Source of the DNA: Burkholderiales bacterium
GTDB lineage: Bacteria; Pseudomonadota; Gammaproteobacteria; Burkholderiales; Burkholderiaceae_F
Assembly: GCA_016716275.1 (NCBI GenBank)
Contig: JADJWR010000002.1
Location: forward strand, 186,001-250,000
Direction of reading: 5' to 3'
Length of the DNA: 64,000 bases
The notes beneath the pieces were generated by a model. That model worked only from the letters and a program-made list of their open reading frames with translations. It was not told the origin of the DNA and made no database searches. This document shows, piece after piece, positions 39,765 to 50,211 of the stretch (its first letter is position 1; each line of letters begins with the position of its first letter). Made by a program: the position numbers and the translations under genes.

Positions 39765-40773
39765 GCGTCGTCGCTGAACGACTGACCGCGAGCCGCTCGA
39801 ATCCCCCCTCCCGCTCAGGGGGGGGGGCGGGGGGGGGGGGGGGGGGGGGGGGGGGGCCGCTGATGGCCGCCAGCCGCAACCCGAAAGCCGCGCCCGCGTC
39901 GAGACGCCGCTGGCGCGCTTCTGGTCGCAGTTCGCCGAGAGCCGGCTGGCGCTGGCCGGCCTGGCGATGCTGGTGCTGATCGTCGGCACCGCGCTGCTGG
40001 CGCCTTTGGTGACACCGCAGAACCCCTACGACCTGGCCTCGCTCGACCTGATGGACGCGCGCCAGCCGCCGGGGGCCGAGGCGATGAGCGGCAAGATGGT
40101 CTACCGCCTGGGCACCGACGGGCAGGGCCGCGACATGGTCTCGGCGATCATCTACGGCCTGCGGGTGTCGCTTTACGTCGGCGTGGCCAGCGGCGCCATC
40201 GCGCTGACGCTCGGCGCGGTGCTCGGCGTGCTCGCCGCCTACCTAGGCGGGCGCTTCGAGCAGGTGCTGATGCGCATCGTCGATATCCAGCTCGGCTTCC
40301 CGGCGATCCTGGTGGCGCTGATCCTGCTCGCCGTGCTCGGCAAGGGGGTCGACAAGATCATCATCGCGCTGGTCACCGTGCAGTGGGCCTATTACGCGCG
40401 CACCGCACGCTCGGCGGCGCTGGTCGAGCGCGGCAAGGAATACATCGAGGCGGCGCGCGGCCTGGGGCTGTCCGCCGGCCGCATCGTGCTGCGCCATCTG
40501 CTGCCCAACGCGCTGCCGCCGCTGATCGTCGTCGGCACCGTGCAGGTCGCGCACGCCATCGCGCTCGAGGCAACGCTGTCCTTCCTCGGCCTCGGCCTGC
40601 CGCCGACCGAGCCGTCGCTCGGCCTGCTGATCGCCACCGGCTACGAGTTCCTGCTCTCCGGCAAGTACTGGATCAGCGTCTACCCCGGCGTGGCGCTGCT
40701 CGCCACCATCCTGTCGATCAACCTGGTCGGCGACCAGTTGCGCGACGTGCTGAATCCACGTCTTGCCAAGTGA
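39761..40773 (+). CDS. dppC: ABC transporter permease, DppC type, frame broken by a poly-G tract
   Basis: The second permease of the dpp cluster. The body from about 39901 is intact and starts ETPLARFWSQFAESRLALAG, the classic DppC N-terminus, followed by five helices and the EAA loop EAARGLGLSAGRIVLRHLLP near the C-terminus. The coupled start at 39761 (GTGA overlapping the dppB stop) reads VSVVAERL in a different frame. The two are separated by the G10-C-G28 tract. One G more or two fewer would restore a single frame. No ATG in the body frame lies upstream of the first helix. The gene is thus phase-variable, mutated or miscalled; DppC proteins are normally about 290-300 residues. Confidence 0.8.
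39818..39856. repeat. extreme poly-G tract (G10-C-G28) in the 5' part of dppC
   Basis: Ten Gs, a single C and then 28 Gs lie within the first hundred bases of the dppC reading frame, just after a C-rich, CCCGCTCAGGG-containing stretch that looks like the arm of a dispersed C/G-rich hairpin repeat. No other tract in the window approaches this length. Tracts like this slip during replication, and sequencing instruments also miscount them, so the reported length may not be exact. Confidence 0.9.
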
Positions 40774-40786
40774 AAGAGAGATCTTC

Positions 40787-40868
40787 GCCACGGATGGACA
40801 CGGATTCACACGGATTCAAAGACGTCCTGGTTCTTTTTAATCCGTGTTCATCCGTGTTAATCCGTGGC
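40787..40868. repeat. dispersed inverted repeat (GCCACGGAT...ATCCGTGGC type) before dppD
   Basis: The left arm at 40787-40818 (GCCACGG ATGGACACGG ATT) and the right arm at 40839-40868 are near-perfect complements, each built of an ATCCGTG/CACGGAT unit repeated three times. The spacer is about 20 bases. This sequence type is a familiar intergenic repeat in proteobacteria. It extends to 14 bases before the chosen dppD start (40882) and could form a strong RNA hairpin within the dpp transcript. Confidence 0.75.
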
Positions 40869-40881
40869 AAATGGTTTCCTG

Positions 40882-41859
40882 ATGCTGCTCGAAGTCACTG
40901 ACCTGCAGACCGAGTTCGCCACCCGCGACGGCGTGCTGCGCGCGGTGCAGGGGGTGTCGCTCTCGCTCGATCGCGGGCAGGTGCTGGGGCTGGTCGGCGA
41001 GTCGGGCTCGGGCAAGAGCGTCACCGGCTTCTCGATCCTCGGGCTGATCGACCCGCCCGGGCGCGTCGCCGGCGGCAGCGTCAGGTTCGACGGCGAGGAA
41101 CTGGTCGGCGCGGCCGAGGAGCGGCTGCGGGCGCTGCGTGGCAAGCGCATCGCGATGATCTTCCAGGACCCGATGATGACGCTGAACCCGGTGCTCTCCG
41201 TCGAGACGCAGATGGTCGAGACGGTGCTGGCGCACGAGAAGGTCACGCGGCAGGCGGCGCGGCAGCGGGCCATCGAAGCGCTCGGCCGGGTCGGCATCGC
41301 CTCGCCGGCCGAGCGGCTGAAGCAGTATCCGCACCAGTTCTCCGGCGGCATGCGCCAGCGGGTGGCGATCGCCATCGCGCTGCTGCACAGCCCGGCGCTG
41401 ATCATCGCCGACGAGCCGACCACCGCGCTCGACGTCACCGTGCAGGGACAGATCCTGTACGAGATGCAGAAGCTGGTGCGCGAGGTCGGCTCGGCGCTGA
41501 TCTGGATCACCCACGATCTGGCGGTGATCGCCGGGCTGGCCGACCGCGTCGCGGTGATGTACGCCGGCCGCATCGTCGAGGAAGGCGCGGTCGACGAGGT
41601 GCTCGATGCACCGGCGCATCCGTATACGCGCGGCCTGCTCGATTCGGTGCCGGCCAACAACGTCGGCGCGCGGCGGCTGAACCAGATCCCGGGCATGACG
41701 CCGTCGGCTCTGAAGCTGGCCGCGGGCTGCGCCTTCCGCGAACGCTGCCGCTTCGCCGCCGCGCGATGCGGCGAGATGCCGCAACTGCAGGCGCACGGCT
41801 CGCGCAGGGTGCGCTGCCACTTCCCGCTGCCGGCGGCCGCGTCCGCCGCCGTGGCCTGA
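40882..41859 (+). CDS. dppD: ABC transporter ATP-binding protein, DppD type
   Basis: A 325-residue ATPase. Walker A is GESGSGKSV near 42, the signature SGGMRQRVAIA near 155, Walker B LIIADEPTTALD near 175 and the H-loop HDLAVI near 208. The C-terminal region has the oligopeptide/dipeptide transporter extension with Cys-rich FRERCRFAAARC, which in relatives can bind an Fe-S cluster. The start ATG at 40882 is preferred to an upstream GTG at 40864 in the repeat, since MLLEVTDLQTEF matches family N-termini. It powers uptake together with DppF, whose gene follows after 4 bases. Confidence 0.92.
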   Translation: MLLEVTDLQTEFATRDGVLRAVQGVSLSLDRGQVLGLVGESGSGKSVTGFSILGLIDPPGRVAGGSVRFDGEELVGAAEERLRALRGKRIAMIFQDPMMTLNPVLSVETQMVETVLAHEKVTRQAARQRAIEALGRVGIASPAERLKQYPHQFSGGMRQRVAIAIALLHSPALIIADEPTTALDVTVQGQILYEMQKLVREVGSALIWITHDLAVIAGLADRVAVMYAGRIVEEGAVDEVLDAPAHPYTRGLLDSVPANNVGARRLNQIPGMTPSALKLAAGCAFRERCRFAAARCGEMPQLQAHGSRRVRCHFPLPAAASAAVA

Positions 41860-41863
41860 GCCG

Positions 41864-42841
<978 letters not shown>

Positions 42842-42869
42842 ACCGGCACCGGCTGCCGGACTATCTCCG

Positions 42870-43730
42870 ATGACATCCAGGCCCGTCGTTCAGCATGGCC
42901 CCGAGGCGGCAAAAGTACCGCTGGTGCTCGACTCGCCGCACTCGGGCCGCGACTTTCCGGCCGACTTCGACGCGGCGGTGACCGAGTTCGACCTGCGCGA
43001 GGGCGAGGACTGCTACGTTGACGAGCTGTACGCGCCGGCGACCGAACTCGGCGCGCCGCTGCTGGCGGCTCTGTTCCCGCGCACCTACCTCGATCCGAAC
43101 CGCCACCGCGGCGACATCGACCTCGAGCTGATCGAAGGCGGCCACTGGCCGCACGAGCACGTGCCGAGCGGCAAGAGCCGGATCGGCAAGGCGCTCGTCT
43201 GGCGCACGCTCGACGATGGCCGGGCGATCTACGCGCGCCGGCTGAAGGTCGACGAGGTCGTGGCGCGCATCGACCGCTGCCATGCGCCCTACCACCAGCG
43301 CCTGCGCACATTGCTGGACGAGACGCATTCTCGTTTCGGCGCCGTCTATCACCTGAACTGCCATTCGATGCCGGCGGTCGGAGGCAAGCAGGGCGAGGGC
43401 GGCGAGGGACGGCCGCGCGCCGACTTCGTGCTCGGCGACCGCGACGGCACCACCTGCGACCCGTCGTTCACCGAGTTCGTCCGCGCCACGCTTGCCGCCA
43501 TGGGCTACGAGGTTGCCATCAACGAGCCGTACAAGGGCGTCGAGCTGGTGCGCGCCTACTCGGACCCGGGCGCGGGACGGCACAGCCTGCAGGTGGAGAT
43601 CAACAAGAAGCTGTACATGGACGAGGCCACACGCGCCAGGCACGGCGGCTTCGATCGCCTGCAGGCCGATCTCACCGCTGTCGTCGCGGCGATCGCCGAT
43701 TTCGTCGCGCATCGGCGCCGAGGCGCTTGA
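42870..43730 (+). CDS. N-formylglutamate amidohydrolase family protein
   Basis: A 286-residue hydrolase of the N-formylglutamate amidohydrolase family (HutG2 class), which yields formate and glutamate at the end of one histidine pathway. Typical pieces are LVLDSPHSGRDFP near 19-31, YLDPNRHRGDIDLELIEGGHWP near 80, and LNCHSMPAVG near 172 with the metal His and nucleophile region; VAINEPYKGVELVRAYSDP near 210 completes the set. The standard HutG2 length is 260-290. There are no other hut genes here. Its position directly behind the dpp importer suggests hydrolysis of an imported N-acyl amino acid or peptide rather than histidine catabolism. Confidence 0.85.
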   Translation: MTSRPVVQHGPEAAKVPLVLDSPHSGRDFPADFDAAVTEFDLREGEDCYVDELYAPATELGAPLLAALFPRTYLDPNRHRGDIDLELIEGGHWPHEHVPSGKSRIGKALVWRTLDDGRAIYARRLKVDEVVARIDRCHAPYHQRLRTLLDETHSRFGAVYHLNCHSMPAVGGKQGEGGEGRPRADFVLGDRDGTTCDPSFTEFVRATLAAMGYEVAINEPYKGVELVRAYSDPGAGRHSLQVEINKKLYMDEATRARHGGFDRLQADLTAVVAAIADFVAHRRRGA

Positions 43731-43800
43731 ATTCTCGCCTCGGCGAACGCCGGTGATAGATTCGTTCGCCGGACAGAAGCCGCCGACCCCGCGAGCCGCC

Positions 43801-44874
43801 ATGCGCCAGTCGATTCACTTCGCCACCAGTTTCGACGGCGCGCGCATCGCCTGGGCCGTCGCCGGCAAGGGACCGGCGCTGGTGCGCGCGCCGACCTGGC
43901 TGTCGCACATCGAGCACGACTGGGAAAGCCCGGTCTCGCGCCACTGGATCGGCGAGTTCAGCCGGCGCAACACACTGCTGCGGATCGATCCGCGCGGCAT
44001 CGGCATGTCGCAGTGGGACGTCGAGGAGCTGTCCTTCGAGGCCATCGTCCGGGATGTCGAGGCAGCGGTCGATGCCGCCGGCCTGCAGGACTTCGCAATG
44101 GTCGGCAATTCGGGCGGCGCCGCGGTGGCGATCGCCTATGCCGCCCGCCATCCCGAACGGGTCAGCCGGCTGTTCCTCTGGGGTTCGTACTGCCGCGGCG
44201 CCCTGAGGCGCGGCGTGCCGACGCCAGAGCAGCTTGAACACGCGCAGATGCTGCGCCGCCTGGCCGAGATCGGCTGGGGCAGCGACGAGCCGACCTTCCG
44301 CCAGGTGTTCGCCTCGCTGCTGGTGCCCGGCGCGACGAAGGAACAGTGGCGCTGGTTCACCGACCGGATGCGCCAGTGCTGCACCGGCCGCAACGCCGCC
44401 CGTTTCCTGGCGATGATGGAGGGCATCGACGTGCAGGAACTGGCGCGCCGGGTCCGCTGCCCGACGCTGGTGCTGCACTCGCGCCACGAGACGCGCAATC
44501 CGTATGAGGAAGGCAAGCTCACCGCGGCGCTTATTCCCGACGCCGAGTTCGTCCTGCTCGACAGCGTCAACCACATCCTGCTGCCCGACGAGCCGGCCTG
44601 GCAGCAGCTGGTGGCCGAGTTCCGCCGCTTCTTGCCGGGCGAGGCGCAGGACGCCGGCGCTTTCGGCGAACTGACCGATCGCGAGCGACAGGTGCTCGAA
44701 CTGATCGCGCGCGGGCTGGACAACGAGCAGATCGCGCTGACGCTGCGCCTGAGCGAGAAGACGGTCGGCAACCACATCACGCGGATCTTCGCCAAGACCG
44801 GCGTGGGCAGCCGCGCGCAGGCGATCGTGCGCGCACGCGAGGCCGGGTTCGGGCAGGCGCGCTCGCTGCATTGA
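43801..44874 (+). CDS. alpha/beta hydrolase fused to LuxR-type HTH
   Basis: A 357-residue fusion. Residues about 1-275 are an alpha/beta hydrolase domain with nucleophile elbow VGNSGGAAVA near 100-109 and the His in SVNHILLP near 260. The catalytic-acid strand reads LHSRHETRNPY, where the usual GxxD position is Glu. Residues about 290-350 are a LuxR/FixJ helix-turn-helix (LTDRERQVLELIARGLDNEQIALTLRLSEKTVGNHITRIFAKTG). The hydrolase domain may sense or process a small molecule and so act as a ligand-controlled transcription factor. Such fusions are recurrent in Burkholderiales, but ligand and targets are unknown; the adjacent dpp operon or Bug gene could be controlled by it. Confidence 0.88.
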   Translation: MRQSIHFATSFDGARIAWAVAGKGPALVRAPTWLSHIEHDWESPVSRHWIGEFSRRNTLLRIDPRGIGMSQWDVEELSFEAIVRDVEAAVDAAGLQDFAMVGNSGGAAVAIAYAARHPERVSRLFLWGSYCRGALRRGVPTPEQLEHAQMLRRLAEIGWGSDEPTFRQVFASLLVPGATKEQWRWFTDRMRQCCTGRNAARFLAMMEGIDVQELARRVRCPTLVLHSRHETRNPYEEGKLTAALIPDAEFVLLDSVNHILLPDEPAWQQLVAEFRRFLPGEAQDAGAFGELTDRERQVLELIARGLDNEQIALTLRLSEKTVGNHITRIFAKTGVGSRAQAIVRAREAGFGQARSLH

Positions 44875-44877
44875 GCG

Positions 44878-44966
44878 GACGCCGGTCGCCCTTCTGGGGG
44901 CGGACCCCCAAGGTACGGGCCGTGGCACCGGCGGGATAGGGCCGCGCCCCCAAGACGCCGGTCGCC
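44878..44966. repeat. short direct repeats and hairpin after the LuxR fusion gene
   Basis: The 13-base sequence GACGCCGGTCGCC occurs at 44878-44890 and again at 44954-44966. Between them is a 6-bp hairpin TGGGGG/CCCCCA with a CGGA loop (44895-44910). These may mark a small imperfect duplication or the end of the upstream transcript; the T run of an intrinsic terminator is missing. Confidence 0.4.
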
Positions 44967-45023
44967 TGCGGTGCTGCAATCGCGGCGTCGAACCGACACC
45001 CGTCGGCCAGGGAGGAAAACGAG

Positions 45024-45989
45024 ATGTCGAGACTCGTGACGTGGGCAGCCGCCGCCGTGCTGCTCTTCGGTGCTGCTCAGGCCGCCGACACGCCGTACCC
45101 GATCAAGCCGATCCGTTTCGTCGTCGGCGGCGCGGCCGGCAGCGCGCCCGACATCCGCGCCCGCGCGATCGCGCCGAAGCTGGCGCAGGCGCTCGGCCAG
45201 CCGGTGGTGGTCGACAACCGCCCCGGCGCGCTGGGCAAGATCGCAGCGCAGGAGGTCGCCCGCGCCGCCCCGGACGGCCACACGCTGATCATGAACGGCA
45301 GCCTGCTGCTGATGCAGGACATCCTGACTCCCGATCCTTCGTTCGCCGGCATGCGCGCGTTCGCGCCGGTCACCTCGGTCGCCGCCGGCCCGGTGATCTT
45401 CACCGTCAGTGCGACGCTTCCCGCACGAACGCTCGCCGACGTGATCGGCATGGCGCGCACCGAACCAGGGAAGGTCAGCTACGCGAGCGCGGGGCCGGGC
45501 AGCATGCAGCAACTGGTCGCCGCGGCGCTCGAGAAGGCCGCCGGCATCTCGCTGCTGGAGGTGCCGTACAAGTCGCAGGCACTGGAGATCCCGGACCTGA
45601 TCTCCGGCCAGATCAACACGTCCTTCGCTTACTACCCGGTGCTGGTGCCGCACCTGCAGTCGGGCCGGGTCCGCGCGCTGGCGGTGGCGTCGAAGCAGCG
45701 GCTGGCGGCGTTGCCGGACGTGCCGACCTTCGCCGAGGCCGGCTTTCCGGGCATCGAGGGCAAGGGCTGGATGGGCATCATGGTGCCGCTCGGCACGCCG
45801 GAACCGGTCATCCGCCGGCTGCACAAGGAACTGGCCCAGATCCTGAAGTCGCCCGAGATCGTCGAGCAGTGGCTGGCGAGCGGCGCCGAGCCCGGCGGCA
45901 ACACGCCGGAGGAGTTCGCCGCGTACATCAACGAAGAATACGAGCGCTGGGGCAGGCTCTTGCGCGAGCGCGGCATCAAGGCGAACTGA
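45024..45989 (+). CDS. Bug family tripartite tricarboxylate transporter binding protein
   Basis: A 321-residue periplasmic solute-binding protein. A signal peptide (about 1-21, AAAVLLFGAAQAA) is followed by the family hallmark YPIKPIRFVVGGAAGSAPDI and IGKIAAQ-like region (KIAAQEVARAAPDGHTLIMNGS), and the pocket segment SYASAGPGSMQQL near 153. Bug proteins bind carboxylates and are greatly expanded in Burkholderiales, mostly as orphans without TctA/TctB, as here. Shine-Dalgarno AGGGAGGA lies 9 bases before the ATG. A perfect 15-bp hairpin follows the stop codon. The ligand is unknown. Confidence 0.92.
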   Translation: MSRLVTWAAAAVLLFGAAQAADTPYPIKPIRFVVGGAAGSAPDIRARAIAPKLAQALGQPVVVDNRPGALGKIAAQEVARAAPDGHTLIMNGSLLLMQDILTPDPSFAGMRAFAPVTSVAAGPVIFTVSATLPARTLADVIGMARTEPGKVSYASAGPGSMQQLVAAALEKAAGISLLEVPYKSQALEIPDLISGQINTSFAYYPVLVPHLQSGRVRALAVASKQRLAALPDVPTFAEAGFPGIEGKGWMGIMVPLGTPEPVIRRLHKELAQILKSPEIVEQWLASGAEPGGNTPEEFAAYINEEYERWGRLLRERGIKAN

Positions 45990-45995
45990 GGCTCG

Positions 45996-46028
45996 AGCCG
46001 CCGCGCCGGCGCAGCCGGCGCGGCGGCT
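45996..46028 (+). terminator. perfect 15-bp hairpin after the Bug gene
   Basis: AGCCGCCGCGCCGGC and its complement flank a GCA loop, 7 bases after the stop codon. It is GC-only and lacks the following T run, so it would be a Rho-associated or mRNA-protecting hairpin at the end of this transcript. Confidence 0.55.
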
Positions 46029-46074
46029 GCGCTACGCTGCGCGACGCAACCGAGCATCCGGATCGCGTCGCACC

Positions 46075-47043
46075 ATGGCCGAACACTTCCCGATCGAACT
46101 GTCGCCGCCCGACATCGCGCCCTGGCGCGCCGGCAACACCGGCGTCGACTACGTGCACGTGCTCGATTCGGGCCGACCCGGGCCGAACGTGATGGTGCAG
46201 GCGCTGACCCACGGCAACGAGTTCTGCGGTGCGATCGCGCTGGACTGGCTGCTGCGCGAGCGGCTGCGCCCGGCGTGCGGCCGGCTGACGCTCGCCTTCG
46301 CCAACGTCGAGGCGTACGGGCGCTTCGACTTCGACGACCCCGACGACTCGCGCTACATCGACGAGGACTACAACCGCGTCTGGGCCGACGAGGCGCTATT
46401 CGGTCCGCGCGACTCGATCGAACTGCGCCGGGCGCGGGCGCTGCAGCCGTTCGTCGACGCCGCCGATTTCGTCCTCGACCTGCACTCGATGCACGAGCCG
46501 TGCCGGCCGATCATGGTCTGCGGCACCGTCGAGAAGAATGCGCTCTTCGCGCGCGAGATCGGCGTGCCGGCCGACCTGCTGCTCGACACCGGGCACCCGG
46601 CCGGCCTGCGGATGATCGAGCGCGGCGGCTTCGGCGACCCGGCGAGTCCAAAGCGCGCGGTGCTGATCGAGTGCGGCCAGCACTGGGAGAAATCGGCTGC
46701 CGACGTCGCCGTCGACACCCTGCTGCGCTTCCTGCGCGCGACCGGCGCGGTCGATGCGGCGTGGGCGCAGGCGCGGCTGCGGCTGCCGACACCTCCCGAG
46801 CAGCGGCTGGTGCGGGTGACCGAGGCGGTGGTGGCGAAGTCGACCGGCTTCCGCTTCCTGGTGCCGCTGGAGGGGCTCGGCGTGGTCGAAAAGGCAGGCA
46901 CGCCGATTGCGGAGGACACCGATCCGGCCACCGGCGGGAAGATCGTCTGGCGCGCGCCGTACGACCGCACGGTGCTGGTGATGCCGTCGCTGAAGCACCT
47001 GCGGCCCGGCAACACCCAGGTCAGGCTCGGCCGCTTCGTCTGA
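46075..47043 (+). CDS. succinylglutamate desuccinylase/aspartoacylase family hydrolase
   Basis: A 322-residue zinc hydrolase of the M14-like AstE/AspA family, which cleaves N-acylated amino acids such as succinylglutamate or acetylaspartate. The zinc ligands are seen in ALTHGNEFCGAIALDW near 43 (His and Glu of HxxE) and VLDLHSMH near 133 (His). The catalytic Glu is probably in LIECGQHWEKS near 200. Length is standard. There are no other arginine succinyltransferase genes, so the substrate is not decided. Together with the upstream N-formylglutamate-type hydrolase it points to use of N-acyl amino acids. Confidence 0.87.
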   Translation: MAEHFPIELSPPDIAPWRAGNTGVDYVHVLDSGRPGPNVMVQALTHGNEFCGAIALDWLLRERLRPACGRLTLAFANVEAYGRFDFDDPDDSRYIDEDYNRVWADEALFGPRDSIELRRARALQPFVDAADFVLDLHSMHEPCRPIMVCGTVEKNALFAREIGVPADLLLDTGHPAGLRMIERGGFGDPASPKRAVLIECGQHWEKSAADVAVDTLLRFLRATGAVDAAWAQARLRLPTPPEQRLVRVTEAVVAKSTGFRFLVPLEGLGVVEKAGTPIAEDTDPATGGKIVWRAPYDRTVLVMPSLKHLRPGNTQVRLGRFV

Positions 47044-47134
47044 GTCGGGCGCGGCCGCGCTGCCTGCCGCGGCCGCCCACCGATTTGCCGGCAGCAATAG
47101 TCGAGCGCTTTGCTGCGCCATTGCCGGCCCAACC

Positions 47135-47200
47135 GTGTAACGGTGTAACGGACTCCGTTACTTGCCGCGGTCGGCTGCGGCGCTTCTTGACGGCAATCAA
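47135..47200 (+). promoter_or_regulatory. hupS upstream control region: FNR-type box and GTAAC palindrome
   Basis: Two tandem GTGTAACG units (47135-47150) lead into a perfect 17-base palindrome GTAACGGACTCCGTTAC (47145-47161). An FNR/ANR-type box, TTGAC-GGCA-ATCAA (47187-47200), follows; it matches TTGAT-N4-ATCAA at nine of ten defined positions. Both lie 110-175 bases before the hupS start. A sigma-54 promoter (GG-N10-GC) was looked for in the 266-base gap and not found. Oxygen-responsive control of hydrogenase genes through FNR-type proteins is known in rhizobia; here it is inferred. Confidence 0.55.
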
Positions 47201-47309
47201 CGAAGTGAGCGCATGCCGGGGGCACAGTTGCGCGCAAGAACCGGCGGACGGCACGGCGACGAAGCCGACGCGCCTGCCTGCCGGTCTCTCGGACCCTCCG
47301 GAGACGGCA

Positions 47310-48380
47310 ATGATCGAGACCTTCTACGACCTACTGCGGCGGCAGGGCATCACGCGGCGCAGCTTCCTCAAGTACTGCAGCCTGACCGCTGCATCGCTCG
47401 GCCTGACCCCGGCGCAGGCGCAGCAGATGGCGCAGGCGCTGCAGACCAAGCCGCGGCTGCCGGTCGTCTGGCTGCACGGACTGGAGTGCACCTGCTGCAC
47501 CGAGTCGTTCATCCGCTCGGCGCACCCGCTGGCCAAGGACATCATCCTGTCGATGATCTCGCTCGACTTCGACGACACGATCATGGCCGCCGCCGGCGAC
47601 CAGGCGATCGCTGCGCTCGAGGACACCATCACCAGGTACAAGGGCAACTACATCCTGGCGGTCGAGGGCAATCCGCCGCTGAACGAGGAAGGCATGTTCT
47701 GCATGCCGCGCGGCCGGCCGTTCGTCGAGAAGCTCAAGCACGTGGCCAAGGACGCCAAGGCGGTGATCGCCTGGGGCTCGTGCGCCAGCTGGGGCTGCGT
47801 GCAGGCCGCCAAGCCCAATCCGACCAAGGCGGTGCCGATCGACAAGGTGATCCTCGACAAGCCGATCATCAAGGTGCCCGGCTGCCCGCCGATCGCCGAG
47901 GTGATGGCGGCCGTGGTGACCTTCGTCGCCGCCTTCGACCGCATTCCGCAGCTCGATCGGCAGGGCCGGCCGACGATGTTCTACAGCCAGCGGATCCACG
48001 ACAAGTGCTACCGCCGGCCGCACTTCGACGCCGGCCAGTTCGTCGAGCAGTGGGACGACGCGGGGGCGCGGGCCGGCTACTGCCTGTACAAGGTCGGCTG
48101 CAAGGGCCCGACCACCTACAACGCCTGCTCGACGGTGCGCTGGAACGAGGGCGTGAGCTTCCCGATCGGCTCCGGACACGGCTGCATCGGCTGCTCGGAG
48201 GACGATTTCTGGGACCGCGGGTCGTTCTACGACCGGCTCACCAACATCAAGGACTTCGGCGTCGAATACAACGCCGACCGGGTCGGCGCGGTGGCTGCCG
48301 GAGTGGTCGGCGCGGCGATCGTCGCGCACGCCGCGGTGGGCGCGATCCAGCGTGCCGCCAGCAGCAAACCCAAGGCCTAG
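47310..48380 (+). CDS. hupS: [NiFe]-hydrogenase small subunit, membrane-bound uptake type
   Basis: Carries electrons from the NiFe site to cytochrome b through three Fe-S clusters. The 356-residue precursor begins with a Tat signal (TRRSFLK, residues 15-21) and ends with a membrane anchor (about 325-345, GAVAAGVVGAAIVAHAAVGA). The proximal-cluster ligands are LECTCCTESF (Cys 60, 62, 63), GSCASWGC (Cys 158, 163) and VPGCPP. The extra Cys 62 and Cys 163 are the supernumerary cysteines of oxygen-tolerant group 1d enzymes such as E. coli Hyd-1. Distal and medial clusters use CYRRPHF, GSGHGCIGCSED and related cysteines. A Tat signal indicates co-export with the large subunit. The hupL gene follows after 21 bases with a strong Shine-Dalgarno. 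Confidence 0.97.
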   Translation: MIETFYDLLRRQGITRRSFLKYCSLTAASLGLTPAQAQQMAQALQTKPRLPVVWLHGLECTCCTESFIRSAHPLAKDIILSMISLDFDDTIMAAAGDQAIAALEDTITRYKGNYILAVEGNPPLNEEGMFCMPRGRPFVEKLKHVAKDAKAVIAWGSCASWGCVQAAKPNPTKAVPIDKVILDKPIIKVPGCPPIAEVMAAVVTFVAAFDRIPQLDRQGRPTMFYSQRIHDKCYRRPHFDAGQFVEQWDDAGARAGYCLYKVGCKGPTTYNACSTVRWNEGVSFPIGSGHGCIGCSEDDFWDRGSFYDRLTNIKDFGVEYNADRVGAVAAGVVGAAIVAHAAVGAIQRAASSKPKA

Positions 48381-48401
48381 GACAGCCGGAGGAAACAAGC
48401 C

Positions 48402-50195
<1,794 letters not shown>

Positions 50196-50211
50196 ACCAA
50201 AGGAGGCCGCA

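Noticed and set aside
47044..47309. Sigma-54 promoter before hupS
   Set aside because: GGCAC and TTGC occur near 47221-47230, but the GG to GC spacing does not fit the strict 10-base requirement.
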